Shown here: positions 23,035 to 35,205 of the stretch, piece by piece
Numbering within the stretch: the stretch's first letter is position 1
How the letters are laid out: the number at the start of each line of letters is the position of its first letter
Source of the DNA: Cladopsammia gracilis
Taxonomy: Eukaryota; Cnidaria; Anthozoa; Scleractinia; Dendrophylliidae
Assembly (NCBI GenBank): GCA_022457155.1
Contig: JAJGOT010000028.1
Coordinates: forward strand, 2,442,501 to 2,506,500
Length of the DNA: 64,000 nucleotides
Reading direction: 5' to 3'
The notes under the pieces: model-generated
What the model was told of the DNA's origin: nothing
Database searches by the model: none
Seen by the model: only the letters and a program-made list of their open reading frames with translations
Program-made: the position numbers and the translations under genes

Positions 23035-23066
23035 AGTTACTGCGACTTAAGGTCCCAGAGTGGGCC

Positions 23067-24218
23067 TGTTAGTGTTAGTTGTGAAAACAATAAGGTGGAT
23101 TTTCAACCAATTGTATTACCCAAAAGATGTCGGTACTACAATCGTAGAGCCCGACGGGAGATTTTGACACTATGTTTCATTATTTTAGCCGGGAAGGCGG
23201 AAAAAGCTCCCACGGAAAACGAATTAAGAGTCTTAAGAGCGAAAAATAACGCTTTTATCATGAATCTTTTGATGAGGGCTAGACGGTCGAAATTGTTTCG
23301 ATTTTATACTCTAACAGCTATCAATTATCAAGCAGTTTGAGCGACTGGTATTGACCGTATTGGAATGTGACGATGACACAGTAGTTGGCGACTTTACCAA
23401 TCAGAATCGTTAGTGATTCTGATTGGTTGTAAGCTCACATCTTTGTGCTTTCATCTAAAATTGATTTTACTCGCTCTTTTACGACTGGTGCCCACTTCAG
23501 GCCAGTTTCCATAAATGAAATAAGCACAAGTAAGCGAAGGCATTTGCATACTTCAAGAATCGTGGAGTATTTTGTAACATGAAGTGGCATTTTCGGAGGT
23601 TATTTTCACTGATTGGCATCTGGCAATCTGAAATCGTTGTCCAAACGAAACGAAGACATTTTACTTGACAAAATGCTGCAGGGTTTTTTTTTTTTTCAGT
23701 ATCTGGCAGCTTTGTCCAGGGGTTTCTTCGCCCGGCCCGCCATTTTGAACGCGGAAAGAGCCCTGGAGACGAGATTCACCTCACATTGACGTCACAATCG
23801 GAAGTCTCCTGGGCCCGATTGTTTTAAAGCTGATTAACGCTAATCCTGGATTAAAAGTTAACCGAGGATTCCATTTCTCTGTTTAAAACTGTTTTCAAAA
23901 TTGAAGGTCATTTGTAGCTAGTAGTGAAAAAAAGTTAAAGTCGAAACTGAAGGGCAGAAATCTTTGGGAAATTTTCAATTGTTGAGTTGTTTAACTGGAT
24001 TCAAACTTCACGCTAATCCTGGGTTAGCTTAATCGTGCTTTGAACAACCCGGCCCTGGACCCCACTAAACGTGCAGTGGCCCTGTTTTCATTCTTCTTTA
24101 CAACCACCCCTCCAAGGCGAGAATTATTCGCAGGAAAATTGGAAATTTGTCGAGGGTCCCTAAAATAACAATTTCTATCCATGACGTGATATCACAGCAG
24201 CCCGACTGGTAAGTAAGG
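23067..24218. other. No supported gene
   Basis: An 81-codon open frame at 23095-23340 (+) lacks recognisable domains. A short inverted repeat, CCAATCAGAATC...GATTCTGATTGG, lies at about 23397-23426. Confidence 0.3.
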
Positions 24219-24339
24219 GTTATTGACCAGGAGCGAGGGGATATGTGATATATTCCCCTCGTGGCGTACCCGAGGGCGTAGCCCGAGGGAACGCCACGAG
24301 GGGAATATATCACATATCCCCGAGGGACTGGTCAATAAC
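24219..24339. repeat. Long hairpin with GAGGGGAATAT motifs
   Basis: GTTATTGACCAG at the left is mirrored by CTGGTCAATAAC at the right. The inner arms (GATATGTGATATATTCCCC and its complement) continue nearly to the centre around 24280. Confidence 0.7.
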
Positions 24340-24914
24340 ATGCTTATTTTCCACCTTGTGAGGTTTTCTAAAACAAAGAAACTATTAATTTTTCGGAGGG
24401 TAACATTCCGTTCAATTCAAATGCAAAAAAGCATGATTCCGCAAGGCCGCATTGGGATCACGGCACATTACGAAGCGAGACGGTAAACATGTTTTGCTTT
24501 TGCCAAATTTGCATTTAGCACGTTGCTTCGTTATGAGCAGAAGGAGAGAGAGAGAGAAGAAAATGTATGAACAGTATTCGTGGTCTCGCCATGGCCCAAC
24601 TGCCCGCCTTCATCTTTCGAAGATCAATGGAGTGGTTGCGGTGTGTTTTCCGAGGGAAAGCGGCAGAAACATATTCAGGTTCAAGCGTAAAACGAGGCGT
24701 CATACATTAAAATTATTGAAGACCCGAAACCTGAATCGAGGTACGATACCATCAAATAATGTTATTAACATTTCGCTTTTTGGTTGCGACCGGCAAGTTA
24801 ATTACGTAGAAATATGATTGATGAAGTTGTCTTTTTTGTAAACAAAAAATATTGACCGATGCTAGAGCGTTTTCCTTGTTACGCCCTATTTTGTCTTCCC
24901 GTTTGTGTTATTCT

Positions 24915-25140
24915 ATTACGAGGGGAATAAGTCGAGGGGACTAAGGCGAGGGGAATATGTCGAGGGGAATATGTTGGGGGGAATATGTTGAAGGGAATAT
25001 GTTGAGGGGAATATATAATCCTTTGTTTTGCTATTGTTATCAGCTATTGTTTTCAGCCCCGCCTCTCCCCTGTTACAATCAAAGCCGCACCCAGCTTTTC
25101 AGACACTGTAATGAACGGGGTTATGTGATATATTCCCCTG
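24915..25140. repeat. CGAGGGGAATATGTT tandem array and end copy
   Basis: Six to seven degenerate copies of CGAGGGGAATATGT lie at 24915-25015. GGTTATGTGATATATTCCCCTG at about 25120-25140 matches the hairpin at 24.2 kb. Together 24219-25140 may be one element. Confidence 0.55.
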
Positions 25141-25181
25141 AAAAGAACAAAGAAAACCGAGCTAGGTGGAAAATAACTATA

Positions 25182-26091
25182 AAGGTAGTCAGACACGAGG
25201 GGTCATGTAGCAGGGACATGTCGCAGCGACATATAGCAACGAGAAAAATCTGTGTAGTACATACTGAGGGACATGCAGGGACGTGCAGCGGGGACATGTA
25301 GCAAGGACAAAATCATATCGCTTGCACACACATGAAAATGTTGCGGGGACATGTCTCATGGACATGTTGCAGCAACACGTCCCCTCATGTGAACTGATAC
25401 TTTCACAATTGTGCAACACCAATTTTGGGGACATTTTGTTTCCGCGACGTCTCCCATGAAGTTCAACAAGTTGAACTTCGTGCGAAATGTCGCGGGAACA
25501 GAATAGGGAGCTTAAGCAAACATGACGGCGAGGGCAGCGAGAACGGAACAAAACAATAGATTTAATCAGTGTGAAACAATGCCTAGCCTCTGCACGTGCG
25601 TTTTACATTTTGGTACATTTATTTGCCGTTCCCTGCAAAACAGTAACGTCAAATGATCAAATTATAGGTTTTGTGGAGAACGTGAACCCGCGACGGTTAA
25701 TTTTCCTTTCTCCGTTTGAACTGGTAAGCCATTCCTTCAAATTTAGCTCCTGGACAATCCAGACACATGAGACAAACTAAAGAAACTGGAACAACTGCAA
25801 AGTAGTTTAAAAAAGCGCAAATCCCTTTTTCAGTGACGTTTTCCATGGCGTTGCCGTCGTCGTTGCTTAAGCTCTCTAATGTCTCCAAAATTGGTGGGGA
25901 CGTGTCGCTGCAACATGTCCCTGAGACATGCCCTCGCAACATTTTCATGTGTGTGCAAGCGGTCCCTGCTACATGTCCCCGCCGCACGTCTCTGCTACAT
26001 GTCCTTCAGTGTGTACTAGACCATATTTTGTCGCTGCTACATGTCGCTGCGACATGTCCCTGCTACATGACCCCTCGTGTCTGACAACCTT
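25182..26091. mobile_element. 910-bp element with about 200-bp TIRs of repeated ACATGTC-type motifs
   Basis: AAGGTAGTCAGACACGAGGG (25182) is mirrored by CCCTCGTGTCTGACAACCTT (to 26091). Both arms consist of repeated GGGACATGTCGCAGC/ACATGTAGC units. A second inverted-repeat element is nested inside. Confidence 0.7.
25508..25874. mobile_element. Nested MITE with GAGCTTAAGC ends
   Basis: GAGCTTAAGCAAACATGACGG is mirrored by CCGTCGTCGTTGCTTAAGCTC. It lies wholly inside the 910-bp element. Confidence 0.55.
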
Positions 26092-27203
26092 AAAACTCAC
26101 TACTTCACTTTCTGATCTGTCAGAATGTTTGGATGTCAATGAAGGCACGTTGCACCTGTAAGACCAAGGAAGAACGTGGATCAATGCGAGAGTCGTGGAA
26201 TTGATTCCAACCAAGTATTCCTGTTGTCATTGCACACCTACCCCTCCCTTTGTTGGGGCGTATCCCAGGTGGGGGGATGGAGAGTCTTGTATCATCCTCT
26301 TTTGCATGCTCACAATGCACTAATGATTAAACCACGAGTTCTTTAGGCTTCACATTCCCACGGAAGTTTACGCAACTACAAATTCCATTTCGCTAGGGTA
26401 CATAATCCTGCTTTCTCACAATCCAACATTTTTTCCCAGTGGGAAGGAAGGAGTGAAAAAACATTTGAGAAAAAAAGTTTTCAAATTTCGCACCAAGCTT
26501 CTTTTCTCGTTTTGGTGAGTCAAGACTAGTGTAGAAGCCTAGCTATAATTTTAATTTTTCCAGGATTCGTTAACCACACGAGTCGTAAAGAAATTTGGGG
26601 TGTTAACAGGGTGACCTAAATGTGAATACGAAACGCAATGCCATCACAACTGAGACGTGCGGCTTATCAAACCATATTCATAAAATCTACGCTAAAAATC
26701 CAAAATCATCAATCATCAAATCAGAAGGGAGGTGTGCGACGAGACCGCAGCAGTACTGAGCGAAATTGAATGAAGTCCAAACAGGAAGTCAATCGTGTTT
26801 TTTCATCGTCACGAAATCGATAGTGAACCGCGTGGCATAATTTATAGCTTTGGGAAGCATCAGGCTTTCAGACTGGAGATAGTCTGGCTGCACTCTTCCG
26901 CTATTTGTACGGCAACTAACACAAATGCGTTGGCATAGCATTTTCAGAGTAAATTAATTTTTAACTGTATAATTTATAAAGTTATCATTTTTAAAACTTT
27001 AAAGTTTTCTCCACTTGTTTTCATACCTAGCCCGTTTTTAAATTTCAGACAAAGTTATTTGAAGTTCTATACCCGATTTATACCAAACGATCGAAACCAA
27101 AATCCCATCCTTTGGGGCTACACGTTATGTATATACAGGGGTGTTAAAGCGCTCGGGACACTGTCCCGGCTGAAATATCGTGTTTTCATGATTATGGCCA
27201 GGA
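26092..27203. other. No gene seen
   Basis: Ordinary AT-rich sequence without a convincing exon, RNA gene or clear repeat. Confidence 0.3.
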
Positions 27204-28255
27204 GCCACCCTGGATCCAGAGGTCCGTTCTCTGAATATCATGAGTGAAATTAACCGTATAAACGGTTAGAAGAAGCTCGCGAGACGGACCTCTGGTCACT
27301 CGAATATACAACCTCATTTCCATGCGAGGATCTAGTTCAGAATCTGAACTAGGTCGCTGATTGGTTACTCCTACTTGTTTCCAGACTCTACGGGGAGTTA
27401 ACGATGCAACAGCAACTTCGATTGGCTGGACCAAAACAATTCGCAACGGGCGCGTGAAAAACCGGTTGCCACACAAACAACAATGGCGGACGTAGATAGA
27501 GATCGCGGCCTTTTGCGATCTTTAAGAAACGCTGTGGATTACTCTTTAGTATCCAAATTTTCAAAATATCAGAGAACTAAAGCCAGTTTAGAAAGAAGCG
27601 CTGTTGAAAGAGGTGTTGACAGGCCAGACACGACTCATTAATTCGTGTTATCGTGGAGTGTGACCTTTAGAGTTTTGTTTGAACGAGGAAAATTTTTATC
27701 TCTATTTAATTTTTATCTCTAGCACGGAGGCGTGCTTTGGAGTTGCAGGTATTCTCACTGAACGATTTCGCTGACCACTGGTAGGTGACAGGAAGAGAAA
27801 TAGGTGTACTGGATTAATTGCGTGCGGATATCAAGGATTCTTTGTTTGTTAAATCTCTCGCCTTTGAAAACGGTTGTATCCAGAAAGTTTACTTCTTTGT
27901 CTGAGATTAATGTTTGTTTGCAAGGACAATAAAATCTTCTATCTCCTTTTTCTCGACACTCTACAGTGAAAAAATGTCATCGATGTATCTTTTCCTCTGG
28001 AGTGGATTTGATTTAATATTTCTGTCTCGACCGCGTTTAGATTTAATGTAAACAAACAGACACGCGTTGGTCCCCAAGGTTTAAAACCGGTTTGGTGAGA
28101 TATCCGATCCACAAATCGCATGGAAATGAGGTTGTGTACTCGAGTGCCCAGAGGTTTTTATTTTTTCTCGGCGCGTTGCGCCTCGTTGTCGCGGCTTCGC
28201 CGCTCAAACTCGCCGTTTTCACTAAAAAATAAAAACCTCTGGCACCCAGGGTAGC
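27204..28255. mobile_element. 1.05-kb inverted-repeat element
   Basis: GCCACCCTGGATCCAGAGG at the left pairs with CCTCTGGCACCCAGGGTAGC at the right. A second inner pair (ACAACCTCATTTCCATGCG near 27308, CGCATGGAAATGAGGTTGT near 28118) supports a single folded element. It contains a short ORF at 27483-27641. Confidence 0.55.
27483..27641 (+). CDS. Short ORF (52 aa) inside the inverted-repeat element, unrecognised
   Basis: It starts in a good Kozak context (ACAATGGCG) and reads MADVDRDRGLLRSLRNAVDY, ending PDTTH. It is charged and helix-like. No family is recognised; it could be chance or a first exon. Confidence 0.2.
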   Translation: MADVDRDRGLLRSLRNAVDYSLVSKFSKYQRTKASLERSAVERGVDRPDTTH

Positions 28256-30133
28256 CAGGAGCGTGCTTTAAGTTTACTTTTATAATATCTTCAAATTAAA
28301 AGAAACCATCGCCAATATGATAGAAGCAAAGAAATATGAACTAAACAGAAAAAATAACGGCAAGAAACGTCACTGAAAATTTCCCAAGAATGGAATGTTT
28401 GATTTATTGGCAGGCGGTCAAAAAATCAAATTTCATGAACTGTGACCCATTTCAATCCATGCAATCCTGCACACTTTATCTCCAAACTGCTGCTTTTCTT
28501 CTGCTCTATAGAATCTTTTTATCCAACTAAGTTGTATATTTGGTGGCATTTGGCGATATAACATGGAAATAAGCTAAGCGAAATTTTGCTATTTCGGTGA
28601 GACAGTGTCCCCTTCGCCTCTTGAATTTTATTGCTTCGATCTCAGGCCATACATTTGGCATATTGTATTCGCTGGTTAGAATACAGTGTTAGCAAAAATA
28701 TAACTACAAAATTTACACTAACTTATTCACAACATCGTTCTTTATATAGAGACAACTGATTTTAGATTTTAATACCTCGGAAACCTGATCATATTTCTAA
28801 CATTTATTCCTCGTTTTCCCGAATTTCAAATGCTTTATTATAAGGAAAAGAAACGTTGATGGCTATAACGTGCAGTAGTTACGTATGTAAATAAACATTC
28901 GGTGAATGGGATGATGCCGCTGAGTTCTCTAACATTGTTCATTGCCTATTGAGGACTTAATTAAAGCCGTGAGGAACAACAATTCGTGATTCTTCTACGG
29001 ACGGAATGCCTCTTCACAGCGGGGCCGTACGGTGGTATGATTAGACGTAGATTTAGATCGAGATTTCAGAGATGGTCGAGCGAGCGGGACACGTGAGCAA
29101 GCGCGAAAAAACACACTAGCACGAGGAGAACGACACGCGTCCCTGAGGGAAAAGAAAGATTACTTGTAGTCGTCGGTCACTTGAAATTCGCTGTCTTGAA
29201 ATAGTTACTTGACGTATGTTTATTCAAAAAGGTCATTCTGCCAGATAAATAATTCCACACATTACTTACAATCTAGTAATTAGTTTTCAGAATTAATATT
29301 GAACAGCACCCATCTAGACATTTTGCAATCTGTGTGAGTTTCCGATATGAATCAATATCAATGTAAGGAACGTAGCCAATTGCAATTCCAAATTTTCTTG
29401 TTACTAATACCCAGACAACTTGTCTGCCCCAAGCCAAAATGGCGAGCACACGAATTTCGAATTTGGGGTCGGATCTAGGACTTATTTGTCCATATCTATA
29501 CGACACACGCATTTCGTTGAGTTATTTCTTCGCCAATCGGGTACTGATTTTTGAAACTAAAACATAACTAAAACAGATACACACACAAACCTGCATGATC
29601 AGTGATCGATAGGAGTCGATTTGAAGACCACCGATAGTTGCAATTACTTGCTTCACTTGCAAGTTATAAGAGTACTTACACACCAGACACTGAAAAAATG
29701 AAGGCTTCTCAGGACGTGCTGGCCGTCATGGATGATCCAAGCACTGGAGAAAATATGTGTGTGCTTATGGAACGAGCTAGACGGGAAGTATTGGAAATTG
29801 AAAACAGGGAGTGGTTAAGGGTTTTTCCCGTCACGAAATCACAGTCGATCGTTCATCGCCTAATTTAAGTCACGGTGACATCAACGAAGCTCCCAACCTC
29901 GTTCCCAGGGTCTTCTTGACGAGAGGGGGGTTGGCCCGCTCCAAGCTTAAAGGAGCAGTGCCACAGGGTTTGGGTGTCATTTCAAAATCGTATTAACAGA
30001 AACCAGTTTTGTGATAAATTATCACCCAAGTAATCAAAAGATGCACATAAAATGTACATAAATCTGTGTAGCGCGTTTTCTTAAATGTAGGCTTCAAAAT
30101 TTTTAAAAATATGTAGCGCTAAAAGTAGCGTTA
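28256..30133. other. No supported gene; one dispersed repeat copy
   Basis: 28506-28605 matches 54005-54103 (TATAGAATCTTTTTATCC, TTGTATATTT, ATTTCGGT). An open frame at 29638-29868 (+) has no recognisable domain. Confidence 0.3.
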
Positions 30134-30591
30134 GACAGATTCTGCTCAAAAATTGTTAAAAAGTTGCTCAAAAATATCCCCAAAAGTTGCTCAAAAGTTG
30201 CTTAAAATCGAGAAAGTTGCTTTAAAAATTGAAAAAGTTGCTTGCTGACATAATCACTCTAATTATATGCTGTAACTCCTTCCTTCATTATTAATTTCTA
30301 AATCGTACCACAAGTGACCTCAATGAATTACAAAACACTGCCTAATAAAAAAGCAAAAAAAGACAAAGACAAAGAGATTTTCTAGTGAAATTCTTGTGAA
30401 ATTCCAATATAATCGTGTTGAAATATCAATTACTTATGAATTTCATTACAAGACAGTGAAAATATGCCAAAAATATGCGAACTTTAAGGAAAGATGCTGG
30501 GAAGTTGCTCACTCTCGGAAAAGTTGCTCAGAATCGAAAAAGTTTCTCAAAATCGTAAAAGTTGCTCAAAAGTTGCCGAGCAGAATCTGTC
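30134..30591. mobile_element. MITE with GACAGATTCTGCTC ends and AGTTGCTCAAAA repeats
   Basis: GACAGATTCTGCTC (30134) is mirrored by GAGCAGAATCTGTC (to 30591). Degenerate AAAGTTGCTCAAAAT units follow each end. Confidence 0.6.
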
Positions 30592-31075
30592 AAGGGCTAA
30601 TTTCAAACGTTTCAAGGCTGCTGCCTCTTCATCAGTGAAAATGACTGCAACTGTCAAAAATGTCAAGCGTACCTAGTATATTGCCGATAAGTCTGGATCT
30701 GAACGAATTGCAACTTAGCTCAACCGTGGGTTTAAGAACAGACTATCATTTGTTCCTCTTAACAATCCGTTAATTACTTTGTCTTGTTTTAGTAAGTAAA
30801 GGTATTGTAGCATAGCTTGGACCAAAAAAGGTCACAATCCCCGTAACACTGCCTCTTCAAAGGGGACAAAATCCAACAGAAAATGGTAGGCTACGTTTCG
30901 CATAACTCGCCGTTTCTTCTCCCTGTTTCGCCGATGTATATCTTTTTCCTTAAAGTACATGTTATACAGCAGATAACATTTTCGGAGGTGCATGCGAAAC
31001 GATCTGCGTTGTAACTGAAAGGCAAGTATTGCCTCAGATCCTGCGCGCGCGCATTTTTTAAAAAAAAGGTCCAGG

Positions 31076-31219
31076 TTGATCGTCAGATTTCAAATTACTA
31101 CAAAATGCCCCCTAAACAGGTTGAACTATTTCATAACCAACCCCCACTGATTTCATTCAAACATGACAAAAAACATAGGCAACTTTATAGTTAGAAGCGT
31201 ACTGAAATCTGACGATCAA
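31076..31219. repeat. 144-bp inverted repeat with 17-bp perfect arms
   Basis: TTGATCGTCAGATTTCA (31076-31092) is mirrored exactly at 31203-31219. It is a small MITE-like element downstream of TPR-CHAT gene 2. Confidence 0.55.
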
Positions 31220-31464
31220 ACTTTCCCAAAACTGTTTTGATTAGGATCGAGGCTATTGCGTGCCATGCACGGATAAATATGACTACCAATCATATTCACT
31301 GTCTTTATTATCTAGATATTGAAGTAGGTAAGCGTTGACTGTTTCAGCGTTTTACGTTCAAAGAAGAGCAATGTTACCGGAAAGAGTATGAATAAGACAA
31401 TATCTTGATTGGTTTAACAAAATTAAGCTGACGGTTCCACTGTCCCAACCGTCATTTGTACCTT

Positions 31465-34046
31465 TCATAAGTCAATTGTTACATCATCTCCAAATAGCTC
31501 AAACGCTGCCCAGTCCTGCTCGTCCTTGAATTCAAGTCTGCTTCTCATCTCCTTTTGGGTCCAATGAAGGGCTTCGCTTGCACTCATTTTTTCAAACTTC
31601 AAGCAATTGTAGAAGGTGTACATAAAGGTCCTGGTAGCTTTATCGTTGACAGGCCACAAAGACATCAGAACTGATCGGGCACCAGACCCTAGAAAGGCGC
31701 GAGCAATCCCCACGACTCCTTCTCCCTTCATCACCTTTCCACGTCCGCTGTAACAGGTGCTCAACACTACCAGCTTGGCTCTAATCCTAAGTCTTGCTAT
31801 GTCTTCTATGGTCAGCAGAAAGTCTTTCAATCTGGGTTCCCCAGTAAAGGAAGGACTAAGCGCCAGAACAGGTTCCCCTCTCTCTCTCTCTCCTGTGGCA
31901 GCAATGTGCACCAGGCTCACTTTTTCAATTTTAAGAAGGACCGCTTCCTTTGTAGCTTGCTCTCCAACAAGGCATGGCACTCCCAACATGTTTGAAATCA
32001 TTTTAACTTCGTCTCTAGCAGCAGGAAGTGGAGGGATCTCTTCAACGTCAACTGTAGGATCTCCAACAATCAGTGCTCCTGTCTCACAATGAAAGTTTGG
32101 TGGGGAGTCTTGGATGAGCTTCAGTGTTGTTAATGAGGGAATCAAGCGGATCCTCAGAGATTCCGACAGGCACACTCCATCTGCATTCCGTAACGCTGCA
32201 AAAGGTATCAAGAACATTTCTCCTTCAGGAACAATGATGATCTCTGGACTATCAATTAGATTAGCAACGGGAGCAATGATGACGTTGTACAACCGCCGAA
32301 GGCACAAATCTCTTTTCTTTTCGCGCTTTCGATCATCTTCTTCGCTTGATCCCATATCTTCTTCTTCTTCTGTTTTTATAGTCTCCATCATTTCTTTACG
32401 TAACGTTTTCAAAAGATCTTCTGTACTCTTTATCAAATGATCTGGTTCTGAGTATGGCTTAAAACTTATTTTGCCTGTTTTAGCAATAAACCAAGAGGCC
32501 AAATTCTTCATCAGAAAAGCCATAAAAAGGAAGCAACATTTTTGTTTTTCCATAAGGCTGCTTATAGTGTTGATGTGGATTCTTACAGAAGTTGTGTTTG
32601 AGCGGGCGGTCCGCAATTCATACGTTTTCTTTATTAAATCGACAAGCGCACGGGCGCGACATTGCTCTAAAGCGAACAGAGCTACGTCAGTGTCTCGCAA
32701 AGAAGTGTGTTGCAAGGCGTAAGCCTTGTAAAGGGAAACGATCTGTTCATCAAAGGTTACTTTGTCTTTGTCGTTCAAGCCTAGCCTTTCCTGTTCGTGT
32801 TTTTCTATGCATTCCCATAAGTAGCCAGATGTTTTAAGTCTAGACGTCTGAGAACGAACAGTACTTGAAATAAGGAAGCGATCATTTTCGTCCCCTTCCA
32901 TAACTTCCATAATTTCAAAATTGTCTTCTTGTAGACAACCACTCGTATTTTCTTCATCAATTGAGAAAGCCCTTTCTTGGTACCTCCTGGCTCCTTCATG
33001 GCGGCCGAGATCATGCAACAGACGTGATAAATGTCTAAATATTCTTCTTTCTCTTGTTTTATCCACAAAGCTGTGGATTGAATGTAACCATTTTTCATAA
33101 AACGTAACTGAAGTTTCATAGTGGCCACGAGCTTGGTGTACGCGGCCTAGATTGTTGTAGGATGCTGTTTCCATTTCCCTGACTCCAATTTCTAAACTTA
33201 TGTGAAGAGCCTTTTCTTGATACTCGATAGATTTCTCATACTCCTTCAAAATATAATAAAGATAAGCAATCTGAGTGCATGACATTCCTTGACCGTGTCT
33301 GTCTCCCATTGCGTTTCTTATCTGAAGACTTTTCTGGTGGTGTTCAATAGCTTTCGTGTAATGGCCAAAAGTACTGTAAACGTTACCAAGGTTGTAGTGC
33401 GATGTTCCTTCCCCTTGTTGGTCGTGAAGGAGTTTGCTGAGGTCAAGGCTTTTCTCGTGACACTTGATGGACTTTGTGTGTTCGCCAATGAAATGATATA
33501 ACATGCCTAGCCTGCCTAGCTTGTTGTAAAACGCACCTTGTTGCCATGGATCTGTGTATTCATTTGCTCCTATGAGATTAAGTGCTTCTTTTCTGTAATA
33601 GAGTGATTTGTTATGTTGCCCAACAGTCTCGAAGACTATAGCAAGATTGGTATAGGCCCTGTTCTCCATTTCTTTGTTCTCTATTTCTTTTCCGAGTTTA
33701 GCAGCTTCCACGAAAATGTCGATCGATTTCTCGTAGTGACCGAAAACATAATACACACAACCGAGGCTTAAGTACGACTTTCCCTCCAGATTGGTATTCC
33801 TGGTTAATCTACTGAGTTGAACCATTTTATTGTATTTTTTAATTAGTTCCTCATATTCATTACAGGCAACATATGGGCTGGTGTGACAGTCTGGAGTTTT
33901 GACGTCTCTGTCTTTACTGTCTTTGGATGTCAGTCCTGTGATGTCATCACTCTCTTTCAATGTTTCATCGTTGATGCCTGGACTCTCTATGCTTGGAAAC
34001 AAATCGTCCTCTGATATCCGATGCATCTCTGCTTTACGAAATATCC
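31465..34046 (-). CDS. TPR-CHAT gene 2; CHAT protease domain with catalytic His replaced by Thr
   Basis: One long open exon of up to 868 codons (from 34071). An acceptor (TTATTATTTCGTAG|GATATTTCG) near 34046 implies a 5' exon, and MHRISEDDLFPS is the likely first Met. An acidic N-terminal tail precedes about seven TPRs (NLGNVYSTFGHYTKAIEHH and similar). Then come the EQCRARALVDLI linker, a charged loop (KTEEEEDMGSSEEDDRKREK) and a CHAT domain: VPEGEMFLIPFAAL, VGDPTVDV, HIAATGERERGE, VLSTCYSGRGK, GVVGIARAFLGSGARSV. The Cys is present (residue 773), but residue 726, His in the paralogues, is Thr (codon ACA, 31894-31896). It ends DDVTIDL-stop like gene 3, so the C-terminus is complete. It is probably proteolytically inactive, a pseudoenzyme or receptor-only form. 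No other damage is seen. Confidence 0.88.
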
Positions 34047-34838
34047 TACGAAATAATAAAACCTGTTTCAATTGATGAACAGTGCAAGTGAAAACTTTAA
34101 CTAGTGAGTTAGTTTAGTGAGTGCGACACTCAGGTACTAGGCTCGTTTTCCAACCGTTCAGTTCGACGTCCTCATTCCTTGGCCCGCCACAGTTGCGAGG
34201 AGGATAAAGACAGGACTGGCTAAACGACTGCATGGAAATCGAGTCAACACTTGCACTAGCACTGTAGCCTGAGCGGTACTTTGTCTAGTGTACCTACCGA
34301 CAACTGGGCACTTATCAAAAATTTTAACCTTAGTTTTAATTTATTTTGCCTTCTTGCTCGAGGTAATTTTTTCGCGGTTGTTTTGACTCCTCCTACCCCA
34401 GTATAGAATTTTATCTTGCTTTCTTGCTAGAGATCATTTGTTCCCTCCCCTCTATCTGCCCTGGGTCTTCGAGAATGGTTCGAGGCCCAATAAAACGCTT
34501 GGTAGATAATTCTAGTCTGATTTCTTTGTAGTGCCATTACAAAGACTCAGACTTGTTTCGATCGCTAAGATATGTGCACATTTTACGACGATCGCATCTA
34601 TCGTTTGGAAATGGGACAGTTTTCATCAATAAAGGGAGGTACCATATGAATGTCTTAATTCGGATTTTCGAAGAGCTCTGCAAAGAGCTCCCGATAACTG
34701 TCGTTTTCCTTGTTTTCTTTGTTCATTGCGCGATCAGCTGGTCGTCGGCAGTTTTCGAATAAGTCAGCTGGTGGACCGCGATCAGTTTTAAAATTCGCGG
34801 AAATTGTAAACTATTTTTCAATTGAGTGGTTTTTTTTG

Positions 34839-34985
34839 AATAGCTCTAACTAACTCCTCGGCAATAAAGAGATCGAGCTTTTCATTCAAATGCAGTTCAA
34901 AAAGAGTGAAATCGTCAAGCAAAACTGCATTTAAATGAAAAGCTCGACTGGCCTTTTTGTTGCCGAGGGGTTAGTCAGAGCTATT
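34839..34985. mobile_element. 147-bp hairpin MITE
   Basis: AATAGCTCTAACTAACTCCTC is mirrored by GAGGGGTTAGTCAGAGCTATT, and inner arms around GAGCTTTTCATTCAAATGCAG also pair. No coding. Confidence 0.65.
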
Positions 34986-35160
34986 TGCAGGGAGTAATAA
35001 TTTAAGTCTGAAGAAACTTTCCGTGGTAATTTAATGATAATTTGTGAGACCTATGCATATGGAATGTTTTGACCGCTTATATTTCAAACATGTAGTATGT
35101 AGTAGTCCACGGCTCACTGGAAGAGCATTTTGAAATGAAAGTGATCCCGTATTTTTTAAA

Positions 35161-35205
35161 TAAAGATGATGATGATGATGATGAAAAGATGATGGTGATG
35201 ATAAA
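35161..35205. repeat. GAT microsatellite
   Basis: GATGATGATGATGATGATG followed by interrupted GATGGTGATGAT. Confidence 0.8.

Larger units (their letters stand above)
16631..23066. mobile_element. 6.4-kb composite element with TIRs and decamer arrays
   Basis: The left end GGCCTACTCTGGGATCTTAA is mirrored by TTAAGGTCCCAGAGTGGGCC at the right. The flanks CGTTAGTA and TGTTAGTG agree at 6 of 8 positions, possibly a decayed 8-bp target duplication. Arrays of TTAAGTCGCC lie just inside both ends in the same orientation. No transposase is visible inside. An 8-bp duplication would fit hAT or Zisupton-type elements, but the assignment is open. The interior is loaded with later insertions. Confidence 0.55.

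Noticed and set aside
23095..23340. 81-codon basic ORF on +
   Set aside because: No domain, no splice context, and placed directly after a transposon end.
29638..29868. 76-codon ORF on + with protein-like composition (LAVMDDPSTGENMCVL)
   Set aside because: No recognised domain and no splice partners. It could be an exon fragment, but I cannot support it.
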